Shown here one piece after another: positions 1 to 11,119 of a stretch of DNA of 64,000 nt. The notes beneath the pieces are model-generated. The model was not told where the DNA came from and did not search any database. It saw nothing but the letters and a program-made list of their open reading frames with translations. Origin of the DNA: Beta vulgaris subsp. vulgaris (Eukaryota; Streptophyta; Magnoliopsida; Caryophyllales; Amaranthaceae); NCBI RefSeq assembly GCF_026745355.1, contig NC_079209.1, positions 22,642,429 to 22,706,428 of the forward strand, in the 5' to 3' direction. A program made the position numbers and the translations under genes. The stretch's first letter is position 1. Every line of letters starts with the position of its first letter.

Positions 1-707
1 TTTGTTCTTTTAATCTTGCAGATCTTGGTTTCTATGTCTGGACTTTGAAATGCCTAAACTGGTATGGTAGTTTGCAGATGTTGATATTGCTTTTTGTAAA
101 GTAGGTTCTTGCGTAGAAAATTACATGTACATATTATATTATGCAGTCAATAAAAAAAGGTTCTTGAAAAACTGTCAAACTTGGTCCTATGCACCTTCAC
201 TTTTAACAACTATACTCAACAAAATCAGCAATTCTTAAATATGAATCGTACCCTAAGTGAATTTTTTTCTTTATATTTGCTATGTCGTTTTCATTATTTT
301 TAAAAATCACTTGCATGTTTGGAAACGGAATAAGCAAACGTAATTTCATGATGTTCCTTTCCTTATTTCGTATTTTTCTGAACAGTGGGCCCACGATTCT
401 CCTATCTCACGAGAAAACTAAGGGTTGAGAACTTATGATTTGAGTCCATGTAGTAAATCTCAAATTCAGGACAACAATCCTGGAAATTGTGATTCGTACT
501 AATCCTTCTACCGGAGCACTAAGTTATGGCTTCGTTGGCTTAATCTTGATCCATGATATTCACTTTATGCATTTACTGAGAGGTCAAGTTCAATTTAAGA
601 TATTGAAGCCAATTGAAAATCAAGTGTGAGAATCTAACGACTAAGACAATTAGAGTAAATTTGAAGTATATAAATTATGAAGAAAAGAAAACTAATTATT
701 CAACAAT
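1..707. other. AT-rich intergenic stretch, nothing recognised
   Basis: I see no protein family, RNA gene or transposon end here. The only open frame of note, 203-394 on the minus strand, is short, low in complexity and has no family resemblance, so I treat it as chance. Confidence 0.5.
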
Positions 708-720
708 CTAAGGGTACAAC

Positions 721-838
721 TTGAAAGTGAGGTAGCTCAGGTGGTTATAGCTTCTCCTTCGGTTTCGGGTGATTTTGGGATCGATTCTCATTCCCGCCTT
801 TGTGGCTCATTTGCAAAAAAAAAAAAAAAAAAAAAAAA
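721..838 (+). mobile_element. tRNA-derived SINE with poly(A) tail
   Basis: The 5' part carries a pol III A box (TAGCTCAGGTGG, near 733-744), followed about 40 bases later by a B-box-like GGATCGATTC (near 778). The element ends in an A run of about 23 bases. It is flanked by an imperfect 13-bp target-site duplication: CTAAGGGTACAAC at 708-720 and CTAAGGGCACACC at 841-853. A pol III promoter at the head plus an A tail and duplications is the definition of a SINE. At under 120 bp it is short for the class. It encodes no protein and would rely on LINE machinery for movement. Confidence 0.8.
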
Positions 839-939
839 CACTAAGGGCACACCATTAAATTTGGATAACCTTGTGCATATATCAACAAGACCTTATTTCA
901 TTTCAAGCATAAACATGATTTCATAACAAGCCTTATAAA

Positions 940-1318
940 CTAAGGGAAACAACAACACTTGTTATTTTTCTTTTCCAACTTTTGAAAACACCACCCTGTG
1001 TTCAAAAGCGGCCATTTGGCAACGCATTGAGTGGTGCAGTCTTTCTGATTGCAGTCTGGATACACGAAACAGTGTCCCCACGGATCAAAGCGATCTTCTT
1101 GCACTATACCTTGAACTGTATGTAATCCGCCATTCATATATAATCATACATACATAAACATCATGTGATCATAAGATATATAAAATGTAACTTACAAAAA
1201 CATCTTAGATATATAATCAATTTTTTGAGTATGATGAATGTATTTAAGACTTACCAGAAGAAATAGCTAGAAGAAAAATAAAGAGGAGAGGAAATTGCTG
1301 AGTGAACTTCATCTTCAT
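940..1318 (-). CDS. Defensin-like secreted cysteine-rich peptide, two exons
   Basis: Minus-strand gene: exon 1 1318-1255, intron 1254-1116 (GT...AG), exon 2 1115-940 ending in TAG; 79 residues. I chose the ATG at 1318; a second in-frame ATG at 1312 gives nearly the same product. Residues 1-21 form a signal peptide (MKMK start, then a hydrophobic FPLLFIFLLA core) and the single phase-1 intron falls just after it, as is usual for plant defensin-like (LCR/DEFL) genes. The mature part has eight cysteines spaced C-x5-C-x4-C-x3-C-x11-C-x10-C-C-C, with the CxxxC, a GxC gamma-core start and a terminal CxC (here CCC) of the CS-alpha-beta fold. Expected role: secreted peptide in antimicrobial defence or pollen-pistil signalling; which of these cannot be told. 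Neighbours are transposons only. The ORF is undamaged. Confidence 0.82.
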
Positions 1319-1429
1319 CCTCAGATCTTCTTGATGAACAACTATAAAAGTTATAAGTATATAACTAATTGGAAAAGCTAGCAACACAAATAGATCAGAG
1401 TTTCAATAACTGTATAGAAAATGTGGGAT

Positions 1430-1440
1430 ATTATATATGT
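1430..1440 (-). promoter_or_regulatory. Candidate TATA box of the defensin-like gene
   Basis: On the minus strand this reads TATATAAT, about 115 bases upstream of the ATG at 1318, a reasonable distance for a short 5' UTR. The region is AT-rich, and another TATA-like string lies near 1355-1360, so the choice is weak. Confidence 0.25.
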
Positions 1441-1527
1441 ATGTAACCGTTCAATACGTTATTTCTTAATTAAGTAACATATATGTTATGATTCTTTTCC
1501 CTTTTTTTTTATCTCTTTCCTAATACG

Positions 1528-1612
1528 GTTTCATAATTTAAGGAAACAAATTGGCTTTATTTTTAATTTCATACGTTTTCATAATTTAAGGAAACAAACA
1601 TTGACTTTATTT
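1528..1612. repeat. Short tandem duplication (~35 bp, two copies)
   Basis: The phrase 'tttcataatttaaggaaac' followed by a 'gactttatttt'-like tail occurs twice within 85 bases, with a few mismatches. It lies upstream of the defensin-like gene. Confidence 0.55.
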
Positions 1613-1859
1613 TGGTCACTTTCCTAATATTATTGGTGTTTAGAGAGCCACATGGGCTGATGGTGAAAATCGATAATCACAAGGTTTCATGGTATAACTT
1701 CACCAAATGAACCATCCCTCTCACATATTTCTTCCATTTCTTTTTAAATGCAACTTTTAAGTATTATTTGAGTGACATAAAAAAATCAACAGTTACATTA
1801 TAAAACTTTCGGAAGAAGTTTAATACATTAGATAACAATAAGACTTTCTCTTCAACTTA

Positions 1860-2040
1860 TTTAGATAAGTTTTAGTCAAAATAAGTTCATGTCAGTAAAA
1901 ACAAGTTTAATTCAGTAAAAATAATGTATTTCAATCCTTAGGAAATTTGTTAAGGTAAAAAAAAAGTAAAAATAAGTTCAATATAACTGAAATAAGTTCC
2001 ATGTGATAAAAATAAGTTGATATCACTAGTAAAAAAAGTT
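1860..2040. repeat. Degenerate 'aataagttca' repeats
   Basis: About ten imperfect copies of an 11-20 base unit resembling aaaataagttcaX occur here, interspersed with 'cagtaaaaat'. They have no coding potential. I recall similar strings from chenopod genomes, but cannot verify this. Confidence 0.5.
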
Positions 2041-2516
2041 AAAGTTACTAAAATTTTAAGTTTTTGAGTAAATATATATATATATCTATATCTGAACCAT
2101 TCTTTATACTTTCATGTCAAAAACTTAATTAAATAAAGTAAAAGGATATGGTCATGATTTGCTACATAACCTTTTTAAATTCGATAAATAATTAGATCTT
2201 TATTTTTATATCTTCGATACTAATGACTCATTTGCTATTTTTTAGTAAATTCAGAATAAAAATTATTTTAAAACATTCTTATAAACTAAGGCTGTATTCT
2301 CTTTCATTTATTGGCCCTAATTTTTTAAAGATGTGATCTAAATTGACTTGATCCTTGATTTATTAGAAAATTTGAAATTTATTAAAATTTGACCTCATCA
2401 AACATAATAAGTTCTTATACCAGAAGGCACCCTAAGTTGTTTATCAACTGTTTCTGTCTAGAAATTGGGTATGTTTAAGATGGGTTGATTAGGTATAGGG
2501 TCAAATTTCGTTGTCC

Positions 2517-2900
2517 TGAGACAATTATCCGTACACCGAAATCTTGCGAAAGGCAAGGTTAGATTGCCCCAGAGGTGGTTTCGGGATCGCCTCTCCGACG
2601 CTCAAGTCAGTTGATGATCAAGATAGAGAGAGAAAGTCTAGAGATAGATGCTTTGGTTTGTTAGTTAAGAATTCGATACTCGTTCATTGATGAGGGAACT
2701 TGTATTTATAGTGCTCTGGAACCCCCAAAAATAAGTGAGCAGGAATGCATTCACAACTAGAAAGCACCCACTCGGGTGGGAATTTCTAATGCCAGGTGGC
2801 AAGGTCACCTATTGGGCCTCTTCTTCCTCATAATTGAGCTATGGCTGGAAATGATCCCAAATAATTAGCCCCACGCCAGGGGTGGGGAATCATGGAATTC
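2517..2900 (-). mobile_element. 3' LTR region of Tat element 1 (boundaries uncertain)
   Basis: Read on the minus strand this contains a TATA box (CTATAAATACAAG, near 2700-2715) followed by a GC-richer segment (2530-2610) with 'gcgtcggagaggcg', of the kind seen in R/U5 of Ty3/gypsy Tat LTRs, ending near TGTC at 2517. It lies downstream of a minus-strand Tat pol and beyond the antisense ORF, where a 3' LTR is expected. The inner boundary is not defined; no second LTR was found to align with it. Confidence 0.45.
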
Positions 2901-2989
2901 CAGTGTTGCCCATTCATAGTGGAACCCATATCAACTTAAACCTTTTGGATTGAAGAGATGGATGGTCTGTTGACAAAGAATTGACCGAC

Positions 2990-3520
2990 TTGAACTTGAG
3001 AGAAGGATGAAACATCGACAGTCGCTGAGGAGAAGAAGGGGAGGCCGACCCGGTCCCAGAGAGGAGGGGAGGCCGACCCGGTCCCTGAGAGGAGGGGAGG
3101 CCGACCCGGTCCCTGAGAGGAGGGGAGGGCCGACCCGGTTTCTTCGCTAGGAGAAGGGGGAGCCGATCCGGTATCCAAGAGAAAGGGAGGGTCCAACCGG
3201 GTCTCCAAAAGGAGGGGGAGAACTGACCCAGTCTCTTGAGAAAGAGAGAGGGAAGGTCTTACCCGATCTCTCGAGAATGTGTCGACCCGGTCTCTTGAGG
3301 AGGAGAGAAGGGTGGTGTCGACCTGGTCTCTTGAGAAGAAGAGAGGGATGTGCCGACCAGGTCTCTCAAGAAGGAGAGAGGGCTATACGGACCCGATCTC
3401 TCAAGCAGGAGAAAGGGGTGGTGACGACCCGGTCTCTTGAGGAGAGAGGGGTGTGCCAACCCGGTCTCCCGATATGGAGACGGGTGTGTCGGCTTGGTCT
3501 ATGCTTCTGTGCATGGATAG
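2990..3520. repeat. GC-rich minisatellite, ~28-40 bp unit
   Basis: About 13 diverged copies of a unit built on 'ggccgacccggtctctgag' plus a purine-rich 'aggaggggag' tail. The first copies (3040-3130) are nearly identical and the later ones have drifted. Open frames on both strands here are only products of the repeat. It sits between the LTR and the antisense ORF, the hypervariable 3' untranslated zone of Tat/Ogre elements. Confidence 0.85.
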
Positions 3521-3544
3521 ACAATTTATCTTGGCCATTTTTTA

Positions 3545-4045
3545 CTAGAAAAGTGGCTCAGTAAAGGGAAAGGAAATCTCCTTAGGCCGAGTAGGATGGA
3601 CGCCACTCGGATAGGGAGCTAATGAGCCCCAAGCTGGTCCGAGTAGGTGCCTTCTTTGGTTTGTCATTTCTACTAAGAAAGCGGCTCGACCACGGAGGTG
3701 GAGGTCTCCCTGGGCCGAGTAGGTTGGACGCCACTCGGATAGGGAGCTAATGAACCCTAAGCTGGTCCGAGTAGCTACCTTCTTTGCTTAGTCATTTTTT
3801 ACTAAGAAAGCGGCTAGGCCAGGGAGGTGAAGGTCTCCCTGGGCCGAGTATGTTGAACGCCACTCGGATGAGGGGCTAATAAGCCCCAAGCTTGTCCAAG
3901 TTGGTGCCATTTCGCTTAGCTTTTTTCGACTAAGAAAGCGGCTCGGCAAGGGAGGTAGAGGTCCCCTTGGTCTGAGGAAATTGGACGCCACTCGGATGAG
4001 GGGTTAATGAGCCCCAACCTTCTCGGAGTAGGTGTCTTGGGCGCC
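3545..4045. repeat. Tandem array of four ~129-bp units
   Basis: The marker 'aaagcggct' (first copy aaagtggct) recurs at about 3549, 3678, 3807 and 3935, giving spacings of 129, 129 and 128 bases. Each unit also carries 'ggacgccactcggat' and 'gagccccaagctggtccgag'. The array directly follows the shorter minisatellite. Tat-lineage 3' UTRs are known sources of satellite DNA. Confidence 0.88.
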
Positions 4046-4305
4046 AGCTTTGAGCTGACGAGCTGGGTAGCCTTTTGCCTTTGAATGCCCACTTGGCAAG
4101 CGCTGATTTTCGGGTGTTGGAGTCATTTGGGACGTTTCAACTTTTGGGAAGTTGATGCTTTTTTGTGACGTTTCAGTTTGCTTGGACTTCAACTTTTAGC
4201 CCAACAAACTCATTTTGGGCCGCTTAGGAGAGGCCCACCAGAGGGACCAAAAAGTGCGTCCATGTCCATTATCGGACGCGGGATGACGCGCTTCTTTAGG
4301 TGGCC

Positions 4306-4313
4306 TATAAGTA
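4306..4313 (+). promoter_or_regulatory. Candidate TATA box driving antisense ORF 1
   Basis: TATAAGTA on the plus strand is followed by a purine-rich then CT-rich leader (4314-4450) and by a canonical-looking intron end ('tgtttcag', near 4475) before the first coding segment at 4547. This is the order expected of a plant pol II promoter with a 5' UTR, and it points opposite to the pol of the same retroelement. Confidence 0.4.
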
Positions 4314-4546
4314 TGAGAGAGGGGAGAGGGTTTAGAGATCACTATCTTTAGAATTTCTCTCTCTAAATTCCTCAAAAGCTTGTCTTTCTCTATTTACTTC
4401 CAAGTTTCCTTCTCTCTCTACTTTCGAGCCATAGTTCGCTCGACCAGGTACACTCTTATTTTGTTTTTTGTTTCAGTTCTTTTTTCCTTTTAATAAAATC
4501 GACCGACCCCCTCTGTTGATAAATAATGGGGTGCTCGTCCTAGTGA

Positions 4547-7017
4547 GTGAAACCCCCTGCATCCACTCCTTACAATTTTTCCGAGGAGCTGAAGGGAATG
4601 GGAATGGTGCTCCTGTCAACTTCAATTAGTTTCCCGGATCCCTCGGTCGTGCCCGATGTGGTCTCTTTCCCAAGTTCTCCTTTGCAGGTAGAAGAGGACG
4701 CTGAGGGTACCGTCCCATTTTCTTTGGGAGGTGTCCCTGGCTTATCCTTCCTCGAGGAGTTACTTAGACCGCTATCTGTCTGATGGTGTAGTTAGGGTAA
4801 CTATGCCGGACGATGAAGGTGAGGCGTCTACATCTGGTCGAATCGAATATAGCGACTAGGATCCCAAAGGTGCTCCTAAATCCAAGTTTCCTCTTCCTTT
4901 TCTTATAAAGGCCATTTTGGAGGATCCTCGGGGACAAGCCACTAGATTCCAAATAAAAGATCTATACCTCATGGTTCGACCGGATGTATGCCATACAATT
5001 TTGTCTCCTCCTCCGGGCTGTACAACATTCTACTATAAGGCCATGCAGATGGGCCTCAGGTTCCCTTTGACCCAATTTAAGAAGGACCTGATGAACGCAT
5101 GCAACCTCTGTTTGGGCCAAATATCTCACTCATGGGGAGGAATATCGGTCGTCGAGGTCATATGCGAGATTATTGGGGTTTAGCCGATCGTAACGTTGTC
5201 GCGTCACATGTACAAGCTAGTAGAGATGATGGCTGGTGAAAACGGACCAGGTTGGTGGTGCTTCCAAGCAAAGAGGGGCTATCGGTCGGTATTAGACCTC
5301 TCACATTCTCAAAAGGGATTTCAGAGGGGGTTTACTTTTGTTTTCTATGTTGGCGAATAGGGGGTGACGATCGTGCCTTCATCTATCAAACCAAATCAAG
5401 GGCTTAACTTCAAGGGGCCTGACTTGACTGATGACGAGGGCGTGGCCGCCTGTTAGTTACATGCAGCTGGAGGCCAAGATCGTAAATGGTGGGGAGATAT
5501 TTTTTGCTGGCAATTGGTCGCCTATTTGCAAGTTGTTTAAGAACGAGAACTTTTTGGCCGCAATGGGGTTGAGTCTGGCCTTTCCCAAGGGTAATTCAGT
5601 AGAGGCGTTCCGGTTTTCATTTTGGCATTTGGTTTTTGCTTCATAATTTTCTAACTATTACTCCTTTCGCAGAATCTTTTCTCGCCTACATCAAGGAAAC
5701 CGGCCCAGAGATGCTTGATCGATTAACATCTGCTACCTTGAAGGTGGCTCGAATCCGGGCCCAATTGAACGCCAAGACGATGAAAAACCGGTTGCGCCTA
5801 TGGTATTCTCGTCCGAGCCTATATATTCATGCATGAATTCTTTCATGTTTTTTAACTAACACCTCGAGTTTTTCAGGACCTGGCCAATACAAAGCCTAAG
5901 AAGCGCAAGGAGCGGGCCGATTACAAGGCTGACCTAGAAGGTCGTGGACAAGGCTCGGGCAGAGAAAGAGTTTGCCAAGAAGGCGAAGATCGATGCTTCG
6001 GTCGAAGTGAACAGCCCCCGAGTGGATCTGGAGCCGGCGAAACCGACATATTGCTGAACACATCTAACTTTGTCCCCGTCGTAGCCCAATATATACTCCT
6101 GCTTCCCCTTCTCCTTCCTATACTGACAAAACAACGATCGAGGCGGTCGTTCCTTTCACCAAGATGTCCAAAGAGGAAAAAACTAAGAGGGTCAATAAGG
6201 CAATGGCGATTATTTGTACAGAGACCGGCCAAGAGCATATAAATAAGGTTTCTCACCTAAACGCCCTTTCTATGATTTGTTGTTTTTATCTTGTTGCTAA
6301 ATTTTTCTCCGTTCCAACAGTTCTCCATCCGAATGACGAATGTCGAGGAGAATCACCTAAATCTATTCGAGGAGATAAGGTGCTGAAAGACGAAGAGAGT
6401 AAACACTTTGATGCCATGTGGGAGGTGAAGGAAGAGAAGCGGCTTCCTGAGGCTTGGCTAGAAGAGGCTAACTAGGCCATCAGGATCGACGGGAAGGCTT
6501 GGGATACTCAGCATCGGACCTGGGCGAATGAAAAAGCCGACCTGATCAAGGCAAAGATTAGAGCCAAAACTGTGAAGGTCGATGTTGATGCCAATGTCAC
6601 CCAGATTTGGCTACCCTGGATTGGATCAATTTGAAACTGGGCACGGCCGTGGCAAAAGCTCGAGGAGAATGCTACTTGGTCTAAGGAGTAATGGTTTACC
6701 CACTAGCAAGCCTCAAAAGCCTGTGATGAGTACAACGCCAAGATCGGGCAGGTATCTCATCGGCTTAGCGAGGATTAGACGTTGGAGCGGCTAAAGGTCG
6801 CTTTGGCCGAGACGTGTCCCTCACTGGATTGGAACACATATGGTCTCAGTACCAGGAGATCTATGACTCGGAGGCTGAACAGATCTGAGCCTAGATAAAG
6901 GCTGAAGATGCCGAGGTTGAGGCTAAAGATCAAGCTGATGAGGGTGAAAATGACGAGACCTCCCAGGTCGTCGGGATCTCAGTGGCTGATCCTGAAAAGG
7001 CGCCCCCTAGCTTTTAA
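4547..7017 (+). pseudogene. Antisense extra ORF of Tat element 1, Transposase_28-like, decayed
   Basis: Plus-strand coding remnants in several frames, opposite in direction to pol. 4917-5183 encodes the block around 'MGLRFPLTQFKKDLMNACN', which resembles the putative gypsy-type transposon domain (Transposase_28, PF04195), followed by a 'GWWCFQAKRG'-like segment. Later parts (5880-7017) are Lys/Glu/Ala-rich and probably coiled coil, ending at TAA 7015-7017. Intron-like joints occur at about 5646-5670, 5835-5876 and 6248-6320 (GT at the start, a pyrimidine tract and CAG at the end), so it was probably transcribed as its own spliced mRNA. Several stops and frameshifts make it a pseudogene. Antisense extra ORFs between pol and the 3' LTR are known from Tat-lineage (Retand-like) elements; their function is unknown. 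Confidence 0.7.
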
Positions 7018-7413
7018 GTTTCTTTATTTTCCTTCTTTTTGCCATGTACTACTGCCGATGAACCGACCACTTTTGTAATATTTGTGAAATTTTCAGCTAA
7101 TGAATACAACATTTTTGATTTTGTCATTTGCAATATTGTTCTGACTCGCTCCTCGAAATTAGACTAACTTTTTTGTTTTATAAGGAAGTACGCAAGTAAT
7201 ATATTTCCATAGAAAATAAATTATAATAGCGCTGAATGGATTGGCTATGTCTAATTCTTATTTGATAAACCAAATGGACCAGTTAAGTCCTGCGGCTTAC
7301 AAAAAGGAGCTAAGTGGACTGGTTAGGTCCAACTTAAAACTAAAAATGCCAAATGGCTACATTTCTTTCTAGGGAGCCTGCTTAGCTTATGCTCACATTG
7401 AAAGTGACAAAAG
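7018..7413. other. Spacer between antisense ORF 1 and pol 1
   Basis: AT-rich, with no coding signal. It separates the 3' ends of two convergent genes, the plus-strand ORF ending at 7017 and the minus-strand pol ending at 7414. TA-rich strings after 7060 could serve as the polyadenylation region of the plus-strand ORF. Confidence 0.45.
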
Positions 7414-9490
7414 CTACAGATAAAGTTTCTTAAGGTTGTCAACATTCCATGGTCGAGCCAATGGTAACCCTTCAGGTGATTCTAGCTGGAATGTTTCGGG
7501 CTTAATGACCTCAGTCACTTTGTAAGGTCGATCCCAATTTACCCCCAGCTTCCCTTTAAGGTGTGATAGCCCAGTAGCTTCAACTTTTCTAACAACCTAG
7601 TCACCGAGTTAGATTGGTCTGACTCATCGGTTGAAGTGCCGAGTGATCTTTTTCTTGTACCGAATCGATTGTAGCAAGGCGTTAAATCAGGTTTCAGGTT
7701 GCTGATCGCATTTGATAGGATTTTCTTCCTCGTTTTTGTCGAATTCGTAGAAGGTCATTCCAGGAGAAGGAATGCCAACTTCTACTGGGAGTATAACCTT
7801 GCTCCCATAGACTAGGCCGAATGGGGAATGTCCTAGTCGCTTCTTTTGTTATAGTTCTGGCCCACCAGAGTACCCCAGGTAAGGTCATCCACCCACGCTC
7901 CTTTGGCAGCTTCCAAGGATTTCTTAATTCCTTAAAAGACTGTTTTATTGGCCGACTCGGCATGTCCATTTGTTTGTGGCCTGGAAACGGCTGAAAACAT
8001 TATCTGTATGCCGAATCGGGCGCAATAATCTCGAGTAGGACCGATGTTGGACTGTCGACCGTTATCCAAAACAAGAGCCCTACGAACCTAGTGATGATGT
8101 TTTTCCATATGAAGGCTTGGACCTATTTGTCCGTTATAGAGGCTAGCGGCTCGGCCTCTGTCCACTTGGTGAAGTAATCAATTTCTACGATCAAGATTTT
8201 TCTTTGGCCGGACGCTGGGGGGGAAAGGTCCGAGCAGGTCCATACCCTACTTATCGAAAGGGACCACAGCTTGAATGGTAGAGAGTGGAGTGGTCGGGGC
8301 CCTGGGAATGTCCGAGTAAATCTGCCATGAGGGGCATCTTCGGACCAGCTCTTGAGCATCTGACTTGAGTGGGGGCCAATAGTAACCTGCCCTCAATGCC
8401 TTTCCGGCTATCGTTCTTCCTCCTTGATGACTTCCACATGCCCCTTGATGTATCTCCCTTAAGATGTAATTATCTTCTTCGGGAGTTACCACAAAACCCA
8501 ACCTAACTTGTGCTTGATTCACTCAGCCTCTTTTGGGTCGTTTGGCAGGATTCCGTCTCACAAATGTCTGACTACATCATCCATCCATGCAGAAGTTTGG
8601 TTCAAGACGGGCTGGTCTTTGGCTTTATACTTGGCACTTTGAGCACTTCCCATGTTATGGTCTGTGGGGCCATCCTTCGGCTGAGCTAGCCTTCGAGCCA
8701 AGGCATCGGCTTGCTGATTTTCCGACCGAGGTACGTGGCTGATTCGAAAATCGGAGAGTTTGTCTATGACATCATGAGTTTTGGCCAAGTACATTCTCAT
8801 GTTGTCTTCCTTGGCCTCATATTCGCCTGTGACCAGACCCACTATGAGTTGTGAGTCGGACTTGACGGTGATAGACAATACCCTGGCTAAAATGCATAGC
8901 TGGAGTCCTAAGATGAGAGCTTCCTTCTCGGCTTTGTTGTTGGGCCCCAAAAATATAAACTTAACAACATACTACATTTTGTCCCTGACCGGGGGCTTGT
9001 TTACAAGCCCTGTTCCGCACACAGTTTTGGTGGAGGGGTCGTCTACTTGCAGCTCCCATTCTTCTTGTGTGCCGATTGGGGGTCAGATTGTACACTCAGT
9101 GATGAAGTCGGTCAGGGCCTAGGCCTTGATTGCTCTCCTAGGCTCGTATTCTATACCAAAATCGGCCAGTTGACAGGCCCAGTCAGGCATCCGACTAGAC
9201 CGATTTCCGCTCTCAATTACTTTCTAAAGCGGCTGTCTAGTGAGGACTTTGATCTGATGCGCTTGGAAGTTTGATTTGAGCTTCCGACTTGCCATTACGA
9301 GGGCGAAGACCATCTTTTCCTCTTCGTTGTAGTTGGCTTCTGCTCCTTTATAAGTGTGGCTGATGAAGTAAACCGGGTGTTGTTTTCCTTCCCTTTCGGC
9401 CAGTAAGACTACGCTGAGCGCATAGTCCGAGACGGCCAAATTGATGAATAAGGGTTCCCCCGGCAATAGGATATGACCTTTTATAGAGGT
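7414..9490 (-). pseudogene. pol: Ty3/gypsy Tat-lineage pol, RNase H to integrase, 5'-truncated
   Basis: Read leftwards. The RT-linked RNase H (9224-9490) shows 'GEPLFINLAVSDYALSVVL', 'HPVYFISHTYKGAE' and 'NYNEEEKMVFALVMASRKLK'. Next is the second, archaeal-type RNase H typical of Tat elements (8558-8950; 'KSDSQLIVGLVTGEYEAK', 'SENQQADALARRLA'). Then the integrase zinc-binding H..C..C segment (8247-8522; 'HQGACGSHQGGRTIAGKAL', 'GYYWPPLKSDAQE'), the integrase core ('IDYFTKWTEAEPLA', near 8150) and a C-terminal tail ending at TAG 7416-7414. Stops and frameshifts are numerous. Gag, protease and RT are absent: the frame stops at 9490 at the CACTA-1 insertion, and what follows beyond 11122 does not resume RT, so the element was already truncated or rearranged there. 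Confidence 0.85.
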
Positions 9491-11119
9491 CACTAGTAGA
9501 ATACATGCTTATCGCTGCGGCGGAATTGTTGCAGTTTTATCCATACGCGGCAATAAACCACGTCAAAAGGAAATGTTCGACTGGTGGTCATTTTTTTTTA
9601 CTATGTTCTTGAGTTCATTCGAGATGAAATAGAATATACAACCTATTTATGTGGTTTCCACCAAAATCGCAGCGATATATGTCAATGGGAAAAAATTAAA
9701 AATTAAATTGACTTTTTGACAAAAGCTCCATTGCTGCTGTTTCTTGAATGAACCGCATCAATATCCCTTGCAAGTTCATTACAGTTTGGAGTTTGTCATA
9801 CTCATCCTTACGCCTCTCTCCTCTTTTAGACTATCTCTCATCCTCTCTCTCTCACGCCTCTCATATCATACAACGACCTCTCTCATCTTTCGACCCTATG
9901 ATCCTCATACCCTTTTATCCTTTGACCTTTCTCGATCTGTGATCTCTCGATCTCTTCCGTCCTCGCCATCCCACCACCTCTTATCCTTCCTCCCAAACAA
10001 CGAATTTGACTCTTAAGTCTCTTGCTGCGGTTGTGGAAGACACGTTCAATATCCTTCCTCTCATTGTTTGTCGTCGTTGTGGAAGACGAATTCGACTCTT
10101 AAGTCTCTTGCCGCTGTCAATTCAGCCTTTGTTCGCCGCCTTTGACAAGTTTGGCGGTGGTCTTGTTAGAGATTTTCTCGGGAACTTTGCTAAAATCCAT
10201 GACAAAGCGAAATACATGAACATCCTCGTAATTTTTCTTCCTCGTTAAATACGAATTGTCATGGTTTATGTTCTTTCATTAGCGTCTTACGATTTTGATT
10301 TCAATTTTTTCTCAATTTTCGTAAGAATAATGAATTTTCTACTAATTTTGTTTCATCGTTATCATATTCAATGAATTACATCAGTTTAGTGCTCATCTTG
10401 CATTAGAATTTTGATTTTTTTTAATGTTTTTTTTGTCTTTTCAGCAATTTCAGTAATGTTGCTCGAGTATGAATAACGGTGGTCATAATTATGTTTTTTT
10501 TCATTTTTTTTGGGTGAAGGTAGATCTTGTTTTTTAAATTCAGGTGAGCTATTTTATTCTTTTAAAGAAGTTTCGACTAATTTCTAATTCAATTATCATC
10601 AGTTTTTTTAGGCTTCTGTTATAGTCATTTGTTTTACTTAAGAACTGATTTTTTGTATATGTGATTTCAACAAAAAATGTTGATTGTAAAATTTAGTTAT
10701 AAGTTCGGTAAAAATATCGTTCTATATAATATATGAATGTAATGCTGATTGTTTATGTTTTAATTAAGTGTTTTTTGTAGTTTTTTGGCACTATCCCTCA
10801 TTGCATACGAATATCAAAACTATACATTTTTTATTTTTTTGAGTTGTGCCTATTGCTGCAGTTCCTACCCAAAATCGCAGCAATAGGCCGGCTTCAATAT
10901 TATTATTTAAAAAAATACATGTTGATGCGATTTTGGGTAGGAACCGCAACAATAGGCTGCTTTATTGCTAAGGTTAAAACCCGAAGCAATAGGTAATTAC
11001 CTATTGGTGTGTGGCCAAATTAAAACCGCAACAATAGGTATTTACCTATTGGTGCATGGCCAAAATCGCAGCAATAGGCCACTTATTAATCGCTGCAATT
11101 TCATGTTTTTCCACTAGTG
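9491..11119. mobile_element. CACTA-1, non-autonomous CACTA transposon (1629 bp)
   Basis: Ends are CACTAGTAGAATA on the left and, inverted, CACTAGTGGAAAAA on the right, flanked by a perfect 3-bp duplication GGT (9488-9490 and 11120-11122). Both subterminal zones carry multiple direct and inverted copies of 'attgctgcggttttgg' and its complement (9515-9680 and 10850-11095). The interior starts with a CT-rich tract (9800-9900) and a GC-richer segment (10010-10220) with 'gccgctgtc'-type strings, then a long AT-rich body. It encodes no transposase, so it depends on one in trans. Same family as CACTA-2. The reading frames at 9744-10248 have no family resemblance. Confidence 0.92.

Noticed and set aside
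733..790. Possible tRNA gene
   Set aside because: A and B boxes are present but no cloverleaf forms, and a poly(A) tail with duplications follows: a SINE.
3259..3564. Arg/Gly- and Pro/Ser-rich open frames on both strands
   Set aside because: Products of the GC-rich minisatellite; no start context or family.
5921..6256. 111-codon minus-strand frame opposite antisense ORF 1
   Set aside because: No family resemblance; it is the shadow of the plus-strand Lys/Glu-rich coding region.
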